Below, in pieces: positions 35,468 through 46,786 of a stretch of DNA of 64,000 nt; positions within the stretch are counted from its first letter, which is position 1; the number at the start of each line of letters is the position of its first letter. The notes below the pieces were generated by a model, which was not told where the DNA came from, searched no databases, and saw nothing but the letters and a program-made list of their open reading frames with translations. Source of the DNA: Streptomyces fungicidicus. Its GTDB lineage: Bacteria > Actinomycetota > Actinomycetes > Streptomycetales > Streptomycetaceae. A program made the position numbers and the translations under genes. The DNA is taken from NCBI RefSeq assembly GCF_003665435.1, contig NZ_CP023407.1, forward strand, positions 3,162,001 to 3,226,000. Reading direction: 5' to 3'.

Positions 35468-36781
35468 CTACGACGCCGGAATCACCGCCGACACCCGGAA
35501 ACCCCCCGCGTCCGTCGGCCCCGACACGAACACCCCACCCAGCGCCGACACCCGCTCCCGCATCCCCACCAGACCATTCCCGCCCGACGGCAGCCCCGCC
35601 GACGACACCGCCCCCGACGGCGGCTCGTTCTCCACCTGCATCGCGATCTCCGACACCCGATGCGCAAGACGCACATACGTCTTCGCACCCGCCGCATGCT
35701 TGTGCACGTTCGTCAACGCCTCCTGCACCACCCGATACGCCGTCGACTCCACCTCCCGCGCATACGACCGCTCCTCCCCCACCACCGACAGATCGACCAC
35801 CATCCCCGCCGCCGCCGACTGCCCCACCAGCTCACCGATCTCCGACAGACACGGCCCCTCCGCACCCGCCGCCTCGTCCACCGCCCGCGACGCCGCAGCC
35901 GCAGCCGCCACCCCCACCGCCGCCAACGGCACCGACGCACTCTCCCGCCGCCGCTCACCCTCCCCGCCCGAACGCAGCACCCCGAGCATCTCCCGCAACT
36001 CCGTCAACGCCTGCCGCCCCATGTCCCCCACCAGCGCGGCGTTCCTCACCGCCTTCTCCGGATCCTTCCGCGCCACCGCCTGCAACGCCGCCGCATGCAC
36101 CACCATCAGACTCACCCGGTGCGCCACCACGTCATGCATCTCCCGCGCGATCCGCGTCCGCTCCTCCCCCCGCGCCCACTCCGCACGCTCCTCCGCACGC
36201 TCCGCCAGCAACTGGAGCTCCCGCTCCAGACTGTCCGCCCGCTCCCGCAGGCTCTCCATCAGCCGGCGCCGCGCCCCCACGTACAACCCCAGCAGCAACG
36301 GAGGCGCCGTCACCCCCAGCGCCGTCGTGATCGACGCGAACGGCACGATCCAGTCCCCGACGTCCACATCCCCCTTCGCCATGTCCTGCCGCATCCGCAC
36401 GAACATCACGACGAGCACACCCACCAGCTGCATCCCCGCCAGCGACCCGATGATCCGCCGCGGCACCTCCGACGCCGCCAGCGAATACAGACCGACGATC
36501 CCCATCAGGAACCCCATCGCGGCCGGCGTCACGGCGATCGCCACCAGCACCACCGCGATCGGCCACTTCCGCCGCACCAGCAGCACGGACCCGGCCAGGA
36601 GACCGAAGACCACCCCCACAGGGACCGGAATCCCCGCCTCCCGCGCGAACGGGACCCCCTCCAGCCCACACTCCAGCGCGGACACCACCGCGAGCCCCAC
36701 ATCGAGCACGGCACTGCGCCGCCGCTCCCACCACCACGGCCCTCCCCGGGCCGTCACAAGCTCTTCCCCCGTCGTGGTCAT
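35468..36781 (-). CDS. Two-component sensor histidine kinase (NarL-partner type)
   Basis: 437 aa. About six hydrophobic segments in residues ~25-185 form the sensor; a coiled coil (~185-225) leads to the HisKA_3 dimerisation box with phosphoacceptor in RIAREMHDVVAHRVSLMVVH (His ~230). The HATPase domain includes RVVQEALTNVHKHA (N box, ~365) and GGNGLVGMRERVSALGG (G box, ~410). Kinases of this type pair with LuxR-type regulators, but no response regulator gene is adjacent, so it is an orphan here. The nearest LuxR-type regulators in the window are at 48.9 and 56.1 kb. ATG at 36781, weak ribosome site. Confidence 0.9.
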   Translation of the reverse strand: MTTTGEELVTARGGPWWWERRRSAVLDVGLAVVSALECGLEGVPFAREAGIPVPVGVVFGLLAGSVLLVRRKWPIAVVLVAIAVTPAAMGFLMGIVGLYSLAASEVPRRIIGSLAGMQLVGVLVVMFVRMRQDMAKGDVDVGDWIVPFASITTALGVTAPPLLLGLYVGARRRLMESLRERADSLERELQLLAERAEERAEWARGEERTRIAREMHDVVAHRVSLMVVHAAALQAVARKDPEKAVRNAALVGDMGRQALTELREMLGVLRSGGEGERRRESASVPLAAVGVAAAAAASRAVDEAAGAEGPCLSEIGELVGQSAAAGMVVDLSVVGEERSYAREVESTAYRVVQEALTNVHKHAAGAKTYVRLAHRVSEIAMQVENEPPSGAVSSAGLPSGGNGLVGMRERVSALGGVFVSGPTDAGGFRVSAVIPAS

Positions 36782-36883
36782 GCGACCAGCCTACGGGCGC
36801 GCGGCGCCCCAAATCCGGCGAGTTTCCACGACCGCGCCACACCACACAGGGTGACCCTTCGGACGCGATACGCCCTGGAATCC

Positions 36884-36913
36884 CTCGAACTGCTGAATCG
36901 ATCACCGTTCGAG
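36884..36913. promoter_or_regulatory. Inverted repeat in divergent promoter region
   Basis: CTCGAAC (36884-36890) and GTTCGAG (36907-36913) form a perfect 7-bp inverted repeat with a 16-bp spacer, 35 bp upstream of the HTH gene at 36949 and about 100 bp upstream of the histidine kinase. Possible operator. Confidence 0.45.
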
Positions 36914-36948
36914 AGGGGAAGCGCCCATTCCGCCCGGACGGTAGGGAC

Positions 36949-37821
36949 GTGACACACGCACCAGGCAAGTACGCCGACTTCGAGGGCCTGCGGGAGCGGG
37001 CGGTGGCGCTGCGACGGGCGGGACTGAGCCGTCGCCAGATCCGCGACCGGCTCCACGTCGACAACAACGACATCCTCAACCGCCTCCTCCGGGGCGAGCC
37101 GGCCCCGGAATGGACGAAACGACCGAACGCCAGGGACGACCTGCGCGAGAAGGCGAGGGAGCTACGGCTCCGGGGCTGGACGTACGACCGGATCCAGGTC
37201 GAGCTGGGCTGCTCCAAGAGCTCGATCTCGCTGTGGGTGAGGGACCTGCCGAAGCCGGAGCGGAAGCGGAGCCCCGAGGAGGCTTCGGCGATCGCGAGGA
37301 GAGGCTGGGAAGCCACGCTCCGACGACGCGAGGAGGAACGGCAGCGGACCAAGCAGCAAGCCAAACAGGCGGTCGGCAACCTGACGCCCCGAGAACTGTT
37401 CCTACTGGGAGTCGGCCTCTACTGGGCGGAAGGCTCCAAGGACAAGCCGTACGACCGACGCGAGAACGTCGTCTTCGTCAACAGCGACCCGGGAATGATC
37501 CAGGTGTACCTCAGCTGGCTCGACATACTCGGCATCGAGCGGGAACGACTCCGGTTCAACGTCATGATCCACGAGAACGCCGACGTCTCCGGCGCGGAGG
37601 ACTACTGGGCCGAGCTCACCGGAGCCGACCGCTCCGCGTTCAACAAGACGACGCTCAAGCGCCACAACCCCAAGACGGTGCGGAAGAACGTGGGCGACGG
37701 CTACCGCGGGTGCCTCGTGATCAAAGTGCTCAAGAGCGCCGACCTGTACCGTCGCATCGAAGGCTCCTGGTACGGCATAGTGTTGGGAGCCACCCAGCAG
37801 ACTGACCAAATGTCCGTTTAG
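36949..37821 (+). CDS. Double-HTH protein with possible LAGLIDADG-like C-terminal domain
   Basis: 290 aa. Two HTH-like segments: [20 protein letters not shown] (~20-39) and [20 protein letters not shown] (~72-91), the second of resolvase/Hin type. After a basic linker (~95-145) comes a ~140-residue domain with [19 protein letters not shown] (~150), [20 protein letters not shown] and [20 protein letters not shown] (~255-274). The order (G-x-YWAEGSK helix, strand with NSD, final helix) recalls a single LAGLIDADG homing-endonuclease domain, but the catalytic motif is not canonical. GTG at 36949 with TAGGGA upstream. The stop lies 12 bp before tRNA-Gln. Function unknown; DNA binding is the only safe inference. 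Confidence 0.65.
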   Translation: MTHAPGKYADFEGLRERAVALRRAGLSRRQIRDRLHVDNNDILNRLLRGEPAPEWTKRPNARDDLREKARELRLRGWTYDRIQVELGCSKSSISLWVRDLPKPERKRSPEEASAIARRGWEATLRRREEERQRTKQQAKQAVGNLTPRELFLLGVGLYWAEGSKDKPYDRRENVVFVNSDPGMIQVYLSWLDILGIERERLRFNVMIHENADVSGAEDYWAELTGADRSAFNKTTLKRHNPKTVRKNVGDGYRGCLVIKVLKSADLYRRIEGSWYGIVLGATQQTDQMSV

Positions 37822-37833
37822 CCGGGTTGATTA

Positions 37834-37905
37834 TCCCCTGTGGTGTAATCGGCAACACTATCCACTTTGGATGGATCATTTCAGGTTCGAGTCCTGGCAG
37901 GGGAG
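37834..37905 (+). tRNA. tRNA-Gln(UUG)
   Basis: Complete cloverleaf: acceptor TCCCCTG with CAGGGGA (37834-37840, 37898-37904), discriminator G37905, D stem GTGT/ACAC, anticodon stem ATCCA/TGGAT around loop CTTTGGA (anticodon TTG), T arm TCAGG-TTCGAGT-CCTGG. CCA is not encoded. Confidence 0.95.
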
Positions 37906-37919
37906 CCGAGCTCGAGTCA

Positions 37920-37949
37920 GGGCCCCGACCGGTCACCGGGTCGGGGCCC
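37920..37949 (+). terminator. Terminator of tRNA-Gln
   Basis: Perfect 11-bp inverted repeat GGGCCCCGACC / GGTCGGGGCCC (37920-37930 with 37939-37949) 15 bp after the tRNA, ahead of glmU. Confidence 0.8.
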
Positions 37950-38026
37950 GCTCTCATGTCTCCCTCCGGAAACACCCCGGTATCCTGCGGATGTCACCCC
38001 ACCCCAACACAGCCGAAGGGCATCCC

Positions 38027-39472
38027 GTGAGCGCCAATCGCCCGGCAGCCGTAGTCGTTCTCGCAGCGGGTGAGGGCACCCGTATGAAGTCGGCCACACC
38101 GAAGGTCCTGCACGACATCTGTGGCCGTTCCCTGGTGGGTCATGTGCTCGCCGCAGCCGGTGAGCTGGAGCCGGAGAATCTGGTCGTCGTCGTGGGGCAC
38201 GCCCGCGAGAAGGTCACCGCGCACCTTGCGGGGATCGCCCCCGACGTCCGCACCGCGGTGCAGGCGGAGCAGAACGGCACCGGGCACGCGGTGCGGATGG
38301 GCCTGGAGGAGCTGGGCGGTTCCGTGGACGGGACGGTGGTCGTCGTCTGCGGTGACACCCCGCTGCTGACCGGTGAGACGCTGCGGCGGCTGTCGGCGAC
38401 GCACGCGGCGGACGGCAACGCGGTGACCGTGCTGACGGCCGAGGTGCCGGACGCGACCGGGTACGGGCGGATCGTGCGGGACGACAGCGGTGCGGTGACC
38501 GCGATCGTGGAGCACAAGGACGCGTCGGGGGCGCAGCGGGAGATCCGGGAGATCAACTCGGGTGTGTTCGCGTTCGACGGGGCGTTGCTGGCGGACGCGT
38601 TGAAGAGGGTGCGGACGGACAACAGTCAGGGTGAGGAGTACCTGACGGATGTGCTGGGGATTCTGCGTGCGGCGGGGCACCGGGTGGGTGCGTCGGTGGC
38701 GGGGGATCACCGGGAGATCGCGGGGATCAACAACCGGGTGCAGTTGTCGGAGGCGCGGCGGATCCTGAACGACCGGTTGCTGACGGCGGCGATGTTGTCG
38801 GGGGTGACGGTGGTCGATCCGGCGACGACGTGGGTGGATGTGACGGTGTCGTTCGGTCAGGACGTGGTGGTGCATCCGGGGACGCAGTTGCTGGGTGTGA
38901 CGCTTTTGGCCGAGGGGTGTGAGGTGGGTCCGAATTCGCGGCTGACGGACACCCGGGTGGGTGTGGGGGCGCGGGTGGACAACACGGTGGCGGTGGGTGC
39001 CGAGGTGGGTGCCGAGGCGTCGGTGGGTCCGTTCGCGTATCTGCGGCCGGGGACGCGGTTGGGCCGTAAGGGCAAGATCGGTACGTATGTGGAGACGAAG
39101 AACGCGTCGATCGGTGAGGGGACGAAGGTTCCGCATCTGTCGTATGTGGGTGATGCGACGATCGGCGATTTTTCGAACATCGGTGCGGCGAGTGTGTTCG
39201 TCAACTATGACGGGGAGCACAAGCACCACACGACGGTCGGGTCGCACTGCAAGACGGGTTCGGACAACATGTTTGTGGCGCCTGTCACGGTGGGGGACGG
39301 TGCTTATACGGCTGCCGGCTCGGTGATCACGAAGGATGTGCCGCCGGGTTCGCTGGCCGTGGCCCGCGGTCAGCAGCGGAATATCGAGGGTTGGGTGGCT
39401 CGAAAGCGTCCTGGGAGTGCTGCCGCGAAGGCGGCGGAGGCGGCGTCCCGGGGGTCGGCTGCCGAGGAGTGA
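38027..39472 (+). CDS. glmU: Bifunctional GlcNAc-1-P uridyltransferase / GlcN-1-P acetyltransferase
   Basis: 481 aa. Makes UDP-N-acetylglucosamine for peptidoglycan in two steps. N-terminal nucleotidyltransferase (~1-235) has the signature [20 protein letters not shown] and substrate residues QNGTGHAV and VCGDTPLLT. The C-terminal left-handed beta-helix acetyltransferase (~260-460) has hexapeptide turns ([17 protein letters not shown]) and the active-site region [10 protein letters not shown] followed by the [12 protein letters not shown] segment. GTG at 38027 with GAAGGG 6 nt upstream. prs follows 88 bp downstream; the same pair occurs in mycobacteria. Codon use shows many G- and T-ending codons compared with genes to the left. 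Confidence 0.96.
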   Translation: MSANRPAAVVVLAAGEGTRMKSATPKVLHDICGRSLVGHVLAAAGELEPENLVVVVGHAREKVTAHLAGIAPDVRTAVQAEQNGTGHAVRMGLEELGGSVDGTVVVVCGDTPLLTGETLRRLSATHAADGNAVTVLTAEVPDATGYGRIVRDDSGAVTAIVEHKDASGAQREIREINSGVFAFDGALLADALKRVRTDNSQGEEYLTDVLGILRAAGHRVGASVAGDHREIAGINNRVQLSEARRILNDRLLTAAMLSGVTVVDPATTWVDVTVSFGQDVVVHPGTQLLGVTLLAEGCEVGPNSRLTDTRVGVGARVDNTVAVGAEVGAEASVGPFAYLRPGTRLGRKGKIGTYVETKNASIGEGTKVPHLSYVGDATIGDFSNIGAASVFVNYDGEHKHHTTVGSHCKTGSDNMFVAPVTVGDGAYTAAGSVITKDVPPGSLAVARGQQRNIEGWVARKRPGSAAAKAAEAASRGSAAEE

Positions 39473-39560
39473 CCGGATTCCGCCCCTTCGGACAGGGCGT
39501 ACCGTGATAAGTGCACATGCGCACCCCCACCTGCTGCGACACCTCTGAGGAGACAGTGCT

Positions 39561-40541
39561 GTGACCGGGATCAAGACGACCGGCGAGAAGAAGATGATGT
39601 TCTTCTCCGGCCGCGCCCACCCCGAGCTTGCCGAGGAAATCGCCCACCAGCTGGGTGTCGGGGTCGTCCCGACGAAGGCCTTCGACTTCGCCAATGGCGA
39701 GATCTATGTGCGGTATCAGGAGTCGGCTCGTGGTGCCGACTGCTTCCTGATCCAGAGCCACACGGCTCCGATCAACAAGTGGATCATGGAGCAGTTGATC
39801 ATGATCGACGCGTTGAAGCGGGCGTCGGCGAGGTCCATCACGGTCATCGTGCCGTTCTACGGTTACGCGCGGCAGGACAAGAAGCACCGGGGTCGTGAAC
39901 CGATTTCGGCGCGTCTGATCGCGGACCTGATGAAGACGGCGGGTGCGGACCGGCTGCTGGCGGTGGATCTGCACACGGATCAGATCCAGGGTTTCTTCGA
40001 CGGGCCGGTGGACCATCTGTTCGCGTTGCCGCTGCTGGCGGACTACGTGGGTGCGAAGGTGGACCGTTCGAAGCTGACGGTGGTGTCTCCGGACGCGGGC
40101 CGGGTGCGGGTCGCGGACCGGTGGTGCGACCGGCTGGGTGCGCCGCTGGCGATCGTGCACAAGCGGCGGGACAAGGACGTGGCGAACCAGGTCACGGTGC
40201 ACGAGGTCGTCGGTGATGTGAAGGGGCGTATCTGCGTCCTGGTCGACGACATGATCGACACGGGTGGCACGATCTGTGCGGCGGCGGACGCGTTGTTCGC
40301 GCATGGTGCGGAGGACGTCATAGTGACGGCGACGCACGGTGTGCTGTCGGGTCCCGCGGCGGACCGGCTGAAGAACTCGCGGGTGAGTGAGTTCGTGTTC
40401 ACGAACACGCTGCCGACGCCGGGTGAGCTGAGTGAGTCGCTGGACAAGATCAAGGTGCTGTCGATCGCGCCGACGATCGCGCGTGCGGCGCGTGAGGTGT
40501 TCCAGGACGGTTCGGTGACGAGTCTGTTCGACGAGCAGTAG
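39561..40541 (+). CDS. prs: Ribose-phosphate pyrophosphokinase
   Basis: 326 aa. Forms PRPP from ribose 5-phosphate and ATP for nucleotide, His and Trp synthesis. Visible: MMFFSGRAHPELAEEIA, FANGEIYVRYQESARG, catalytic-loop segment PYGYARQDKK-like FYGYARQDKKHRGREPIS (~95-112), DLHTDQIQGFFDGPVDHL (~140), VVSPDAGRVRVAD and the PRPP-binding loop VLVDDMIDTGGTICAAAD (~225). GTG at 39561 with GAGGAG 8 nt upstream; the start fits the family length (~315-330). Confidence 0.96.
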   Translation: MTGIKTTGEKKMMFFSGRAHPELAEEIAHQLGVGVVPTKAFDFANGEIYVRYQESARGADCFLIQSHTAPINKWIMEQLIMIDALKRASARSITVIVPFYGYARQDKKHRGREPISARLIADLMKTAGADRLLAVDLHTDQIQGFFDGPVDHLFALPLLADYVGAKVDRSKLTVVSPDAGRVRVADRWCDRLGAPLAIVHKRRDKDVANQVTVHEVVGDVKGRICVLVDDMIDTGGTICAAADALFAHGAEDVIVTATHGVLSGPAADRLKNSRVSEFVFTNTLPTPGELSESLDKIKVLSIAPTIARAAREVFQDGSVTSLFDEQ

Positions 40542-40607
40542 GGGTGCCGCTGCGGTGCAGTAAGGGTTCTGCACTGTGTCGTGGCGCCGGGTCTCCCGCT
40601 GATCGTT

Positions 40608-40637
40608 TTGGGTGCGGCCTCCTGGTCCGAGTAGACT
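40608..40637 (+). promoter_or_regulatory. Putative rplY promoter
   Basis: TTGGGT (40608-40613), 18-nt spacer and TAGACT (40632-40637). Start of transcription expected near 40644, giving a ~128-nt leader. Confidence 0.45.
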
Positions 40638-40656
40638 GCTGAAGTTGCTCGGCGAG

Positions 40657-40745
40657 GGAGGCCGTACCGCTTTTCATGGAGCGGGTGCGGTGGTCCGTTA
40701 TCGACGCGCTCTTCGTAGCAGGCCGTTCGTGGCCGGGTGACCACG
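40657..40745 (+). promoter_or_regulatory. Structured leader of rplY
   Basis: Between the putative promoter and rplY, GGCCGTACCGC (40660-40670) can pair imperfectly with GCGGTGGTCC (40687-40696), and CGTGG/CCACG (40728-40732 with 40741-40745) forms a second hairpin just before the ribosome site. A leader through which L25 could autoregulate is possible; this is inference from complementarity only. Confidence 0.35.
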
Positions 40746-40771
40746 TCCGTTTCTGACTTCGAGGAGTGACT

Positions 40772-41371
40772 ATGTCCGAGGTGAAGATCTCCGCCGCCAC
40801 GCGCGACGAGTTCGGCAAGGGTGCGGCGCGCCGTATCCGCCGTGACAACAAGGTTCCGGGTGTTCTGTACGGGCACGGTTCGGACCCGCGGCACCTGACC
40901 TTCCCGGGTCACGAGCTGCTGATGGCGCTGCGTACGCCGAACGTGCTGATCGCGCTGGACATCGACGGCAAGTCGAACGAGCTGGCGATCCCGAAGTCGG
41001 TTCAGCGTGACCCGATCAAGGGTTTCCTGGAGCACGTGGACCTGCTGCTGGTGAAGCGCGGCGAGAAGGTCCAGGTCGAGATCCCGGTGCAGACCGAGGG
41101 TGAGCTGGCCCCGGGTGGTTACCTGCTGGAGCACGTGCTGTCCGCGCTGCCGGTCGAGGCCGAGGCCACGCACATCCCGGAGAGCGTGACGGTGTCCGTG
41201 GAGGGTCTGGAGGCCGGTGCCGCCGTCCTGGCGAAGGACATCTCGCTGCCGAGCGGTGTGACGCTGGCCGTCGAGGAGGACGCGGTGGTCCTCCAGGTTC
41301 TGGCCGCGCAGGCCGAGGAGGCGCCCGCCGAGGGTGCCGAGGGTGAGGGCGAAGCGGGCGCCGAGGCCTGA
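40772..41371 (+). CDS. rplY: Ribosomal protein bL25 (CTC/TL5 form)
   Basis: 199 aa. Binds loop E of 5S rRNA in the large subunit. N-terminal L25 domain (~1-92) starts KISAATRDEFGKGAARRIRR and contains KVPGVLYGHG. The C-terminal TL5-type domain (~98-185) includes VEIPVQTEGELAPGG and THIPESVTVSVEGLEAG, ending in an acidic Ala/Glu tail. ATG at 40772 with GAGGAG upstream. Followed by pth; a hairpin separates them. Confidence 0.95.
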   Translation: MSEVKISAATRDEFGKGAARRIRRDNKVPGVLYGHGSDPRHLTFPGHELLMALRTPNVLIALDIDGKSNELAIPKSVQRDPIKGFLEHVDLLLVKRGEKVQVEIPVQTEGELAPGGYLLEHVLSALPVEAEATHIPESVTVSVEGLEAGAAVLAKDISLPSGVTLAVEEDAVVLQVLAAQAEEAPAEGAEGEGEAGAEA

Positions 41372-41393
41372 TCCTCTTCCTGAGTCGTCGTTT

Positions 41394-41430
41394 CGTCGGC
41401 CGCTGTTCCCGTGCGGGGCAGCGGCCGACG
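41394..41430 (+). terminator. Hairpin between rplY and pth
   Basis: Perfect 12-bp inverted repeat (41394-41405 with 41419-41430, 13-nt loop) 22 bp after the rplY stop; likely terminator or attenuator. Confidence 0.65.
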
Positions 41431-41476
41431 TGCTGGTAGAGGCGTGCGCGAGGGCGCGGGTGAAGGAGACATGGAC

Positions 41477-42085
41477 GTGACGACGGATGCGGCGGCCGGT
41501 GCGGCGGGTCCCTGGCTGATCGTGGGGCTGGGCAATCCGGGGCCGGAGTACGCGATGAACCGCCACAATGTGGGGTTCATGGTGGCGGATCTGCTGGCGG
41601 AGCGGATCGGGGCCCGGTTCAAGCGGGCGGGGAAGGCGCAGGCGCAGGTCGTGGAGGGCCGGATCGGACCGCCGGGGCCGGCGGGCCGGCGGGTGGTGCT
41701 GGCGAAGCCGATGTCGTACATGAATCTGTCGGGCGGGCCGGTGAACGCGCTGCGGGAGTTCTACAAGGTGCCGGTGGAGCGTGTGGTGGCGGTCCATGAC
41801 GAGTTGGACATCGACTACGGGACGCTGCGGCTGAAGCTGGGTGGCGGGGACAACGGTCACAACGGGCTGAAGTCGATGACGAAGGCGTTCGGGCGGGATT
41901 ACCACCGGGTGCGGTTCGGGATCGGGCGGCCGCCGGGGCGGATGCAGGTGGCGGATTTCGTGCTGAAGGACTTCGCGTCGGCGGAGCGCAAGGAGCTGGA
42001 CTACTTCGTGGACCGGGCGGCGGACGCGGTGGAGTGTCTGGTGATCGAGGGTCTGGAGCGGGCGCAGGGGACGTACAACTCGTGA
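41477..42085 (+). CDS. pth: Peptidyl-tRNA hydrolase
   Basis: 202 aa. Recycles peptidyl-tRNAs released from stalled ribosomes. Motifs: [20 protein letters not shown] with catalytic His (in NRHNVGF), [27 protein letters not shown] and [39 protein letters not shown] choose GTG at 41477 (AAGGAG 8 nt upstream); an in-frame ATG at 41471 is only 2 nt from that site. Confidence 0.95.
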   Translation: MTTDAAAGAAGPWLIVGLGNPGPEYAMNRHNVGFMVADLLAERIGARFKRAGKAQAQVVEGRIGPPGPAGRRVVLAKPMSYMNLSGGPVNALREFYKVPVERVVAVHDELDIDYGTLRLKLGGGDNGHNGLKSMTKAFGRDYHRVRFGIGRPPGRMQVADFVLKDFASAERKELDYFVDRAADAVECLVIEGLERAQGTYNS

Positions 42086-42183
42086 CCTGCTGAGGGGTGC
42101 ATCGGCCGACTTGTCGTGCCTTCGGTGCCTGCCGGGCCCGGTCGAGTTGACCGGCCGCAAGGTCATGGCCAAGGATCTCCGCC

Positions 42184-42669
42184 ATGTCTCCCGCTGCCCG
42201 TTCCTCCCGTGGCTCCTCCGCCCTGCGTTTCGGCCGGTTCGCGGTGATGGGCACGGTCGCCGCGCTGATCCTGATCGCGGGTGTGTGGGCGTCGTGGGGT
42301 ACGGCGCAGCACGTGATGCTGCCGAAGGGGCGCGAGCGCGGCACGGTCGAGGTGGCGCGGTGCGGTGAGGGGATCTGTACGGGTCCGTACACGCCGGTGT
42401 CCGGGGGGTCGCAGCCGCGTGCCGAGGTCCGGCTGGAGGACTCGGTGGCGGTGGAGAAGGGCCGGACGTACGCGGTGGTGCTGAAGCCGGGTGGCGGGGA
42501 GGCCGTCCGCTCGGGTCCCGCGGGGGTGCTGTACGCCTGGGTTCCGCTGGGTGGCGCGTTGCTGCTCGCGTCGGTGGTGGTGGCGGGCGGGCTGTTGCGG
42601 ACGCGGTGGGCGTGGGTGATGGCGTCGCTGGGGGCGGTGCTGCTGACGGGGGCGTTCCTGGCGGTGTGA
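42184..42669 (+). CDS. Membrane protein with extracytoplasmic loop
   Basis: 161 aa, not assigned to a family. One membrane helix near 19-38 (FAVMGTVAALILIAGVWAS), an extracytoplasmic region (~40-110) with the pair CGEGICTG that could form a disulfide, then two helices at ~113-136 and ~141-160. ATG at 42184 with AAGGA 8 nt upstream. Lies between pth and a strong terminator. Confidence 0.75.
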   Translation: MSPAARSSRGSSALRFGRFAVMGTVAALILIAGVWASWGTAQHVMLPKGRERGTVEVARCGEGICTGPYTPVSGGSQPRAEVRLEDSVAVEKGRTYAVVLKPGGGEAVRSGPAGVLYAWVPLGGALLLASVVVAGGLLRTRWAWVMASLGAVLLTGAFLAV

Positions 42670-42681
42670 CGGCGTGGGGAA

Positions 42682-42729
42682 CGAAAAGGGTGCCCCCGGC
42701 CTCGTGCGAGGCCGGGGGCACCCTTTTCG
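42682..42729. terminator. Strong bidirectional terminator
   Basis: Perfect 23-bp inverted repeat (42682-42704 with 42707-42729) with AAAA on one side and TTTT on the other, between convergent genes ending at 42669 (+) and 42740 (-). Confidence 0.92.
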
Positions 42730-42739
42730 TGCCGGTGGG

Positions 42740-45481
<2,742 letters not shown>

Positions 45482-45651
45482 AGGTGCGGCTCCTTGCAGT
45501 GTTGAAGCTCGTCCGGGAGGGAACCCGGCGTGCGTCTCGCGCGGCGTGCGCCGCTTACGGGCCGGACGTCCGGGAAGAAATCAGAGCGGACCGCGCTGTC
45601 CGACCGACTTCAAGGATAGGTGCCGACCCGGACGCGCAGACTCGCGGGCTC

Positions 45652-45706
45652 TTGCCGCCGGGCGACGCACTGCCATACTTACGTTGCCGTAGGTTACGGA
45701 GGCGTA
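45652..45706 (+). promoter_or_regulatory. Desaturase promoter with tandem TetR-type operators
   Basis: TTGCCG (45652-45657), 16-nt spacer and CATACT (45674-45679) form a putative promoter. Immediately after it come two palindromes TACG-N4-CGTA at 45680-45691 and 45695-45706, exactly 15 bp apart, inside 15-bp direct repeats. They overlap the expected transcription start, as expected for repression by the TetR protein encoded downstream. Confidence 0.6.
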
Positions 45707-45772
45707 GGTGTGAGTTGCGTCTCCGGCGGTGCGGCACCCACCCTCAGTCCACATACCCCACAGGGGACACGC

Positions 45773-46786
45773 ATGACCTCAAGCTCCGACGTGCTCGACG
45801 AAGCCCCGAAGCAACCCCGGTCCGACGACGCCATGCCCTCCGCCACGCTGGGCGGTGAGCGCAAGCGCTCCCTCGAGCAGATCACGCTGCTGCTCTTCAT
45901 CATCGTCCCCTTCCTTGCGCTGGTGGCGGCGGTGCCGCTGGCGTGGGGCTGGGGGGTGAGCTGGCTGGACCTCGGTCTGCTGGTGTTCTTCTACTACCTC
46001 GGGTGCCACGGCATCACGATCGGTTTCCACCGTCACTTCACGCACGGTTCGTTCAAGGCGAAGCGGCCGCTGAAGATCGCGCTGGCGATCGCCGGGTCGA
46101 TGGCGGTGGAGGGCCCGCTGGTGCGGTGGGTGGCCGATCACCGCAAGCACCACAAGTTCTCCGACGCGGAGGGCGACCCGCACTCGCCGTGGAAGTACGG
46201 CGAGACGGTCCCGGCGCTGATGAAGGGCCTGTGGTGGGCGCACATCGGCTGGATGTTCGACGAGGAGCAGACCCCGCAGGACAAGTACGCCCCGGATCTG
46301 ATCAAGGACCCGGCGCTGCGGGCGATCTCCCGGCAGTTCATCCTGTGGACCCTGGTGTCGCTGGCGCTGCCGGCGGTGATCGGCGGTCTGGTCACCATGT
46401 CGTGGTGGGGCGCGTTCACGGGCTTCTTCTGGGGCTCGCTGGTGCGGGTGGCGCTGCTGCACCACGTGACGTGGTCGATCAACTCGATCTGTCACGCGGT
46501 GGGCCGGCGACCCTTCAAGTCGCGGGACCGTTCGGGCAACGTGTGGTGGCTGGCGGTGCTGTCGTGCGGTGAGTCCTGGCACAACCTGCACCACGCCGAC
46601 CCGACGTCCGCGCGGCACGGCGTGGAGCGCTGGCAGCTGGATTCCTCGGCCCGGCTGATCCGCTGGTTCGAGCAGCTGGGCTGGGCGTACGACGTGCGGT
46701 GGCCGTCACGCTCGCGTATCGATTCGCGCCGGAACTCCGCGGAAGACAGCGTCCGGCGCGGGAAGGAACGCGTCGAGGCGGCATGA
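45773..46786 (+). CDS. Acyl-CoA / fatty acid delta-9 desaturase
   Basis: 337 aa membrane di-iron enzyme introducing double bonds into acyl chains. Three histidine boxes: HRHFTH (~85), HRKHH (~122) and HNLHH (~266), with hydrophobic segments at ~37-60, ~63-80, ~190-210 and ~212-235. Stearoyl-CoA-desaturase type. ATG at 45773, CAGGGG upstream. The stop overlaps the start of the TetR gene (ATGA), making an operon enzyme-regulator. It could supply unsaturated acyl chains to the cyclopropane synthase at 1.1 kb. Corresponds in place to SCO3128. Confidence 0.93.
   Translation: MTSSSDVLDEAPKQPRSDDAMPSATLGGERKRSLEQITLLLFIIVPFLALVAAVPLAWGWGVSWLDLGLLVFFYYLGCHGITIGFHRHFTHGSFKAKRPLKIALAIAGSMAVEGPLVRWVADHRKHHKFSDAEGDPHSPWKYGETVPALMKGLWWAHIGWMFDEEQTPQDKYAPDLIKDPALRAISRQFILWTLVSLALPAVIGGLVTMSWWGAFTGFFWGSLVRVALLHHVTWSINSICHAVGRRPFKSRDRSGNVWWLAVLSCGESWHNLHHADPTSARHGVERWQLDSSARLIRWFEQLGWAYDVRWPSRSRIDSRRNSAEDSVRRGKERVEAA

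Noticed and set aside
36949..37949. Integrated element at tRNA-Gln
   Set aside because: No integrase, no duplicated tRNA 3' end in the window, and genes on both sides are core genes; the LAGLIDADG-like protein alone is not enough.
36800..38400. Replication origin at the GC-skew change
   Set aside because: No DnaA-box cluster, dnaA or dnaN here; the DnaA boxes in the window lie 24 kb away at 12.7 kb, and skew in this genome varies locally.
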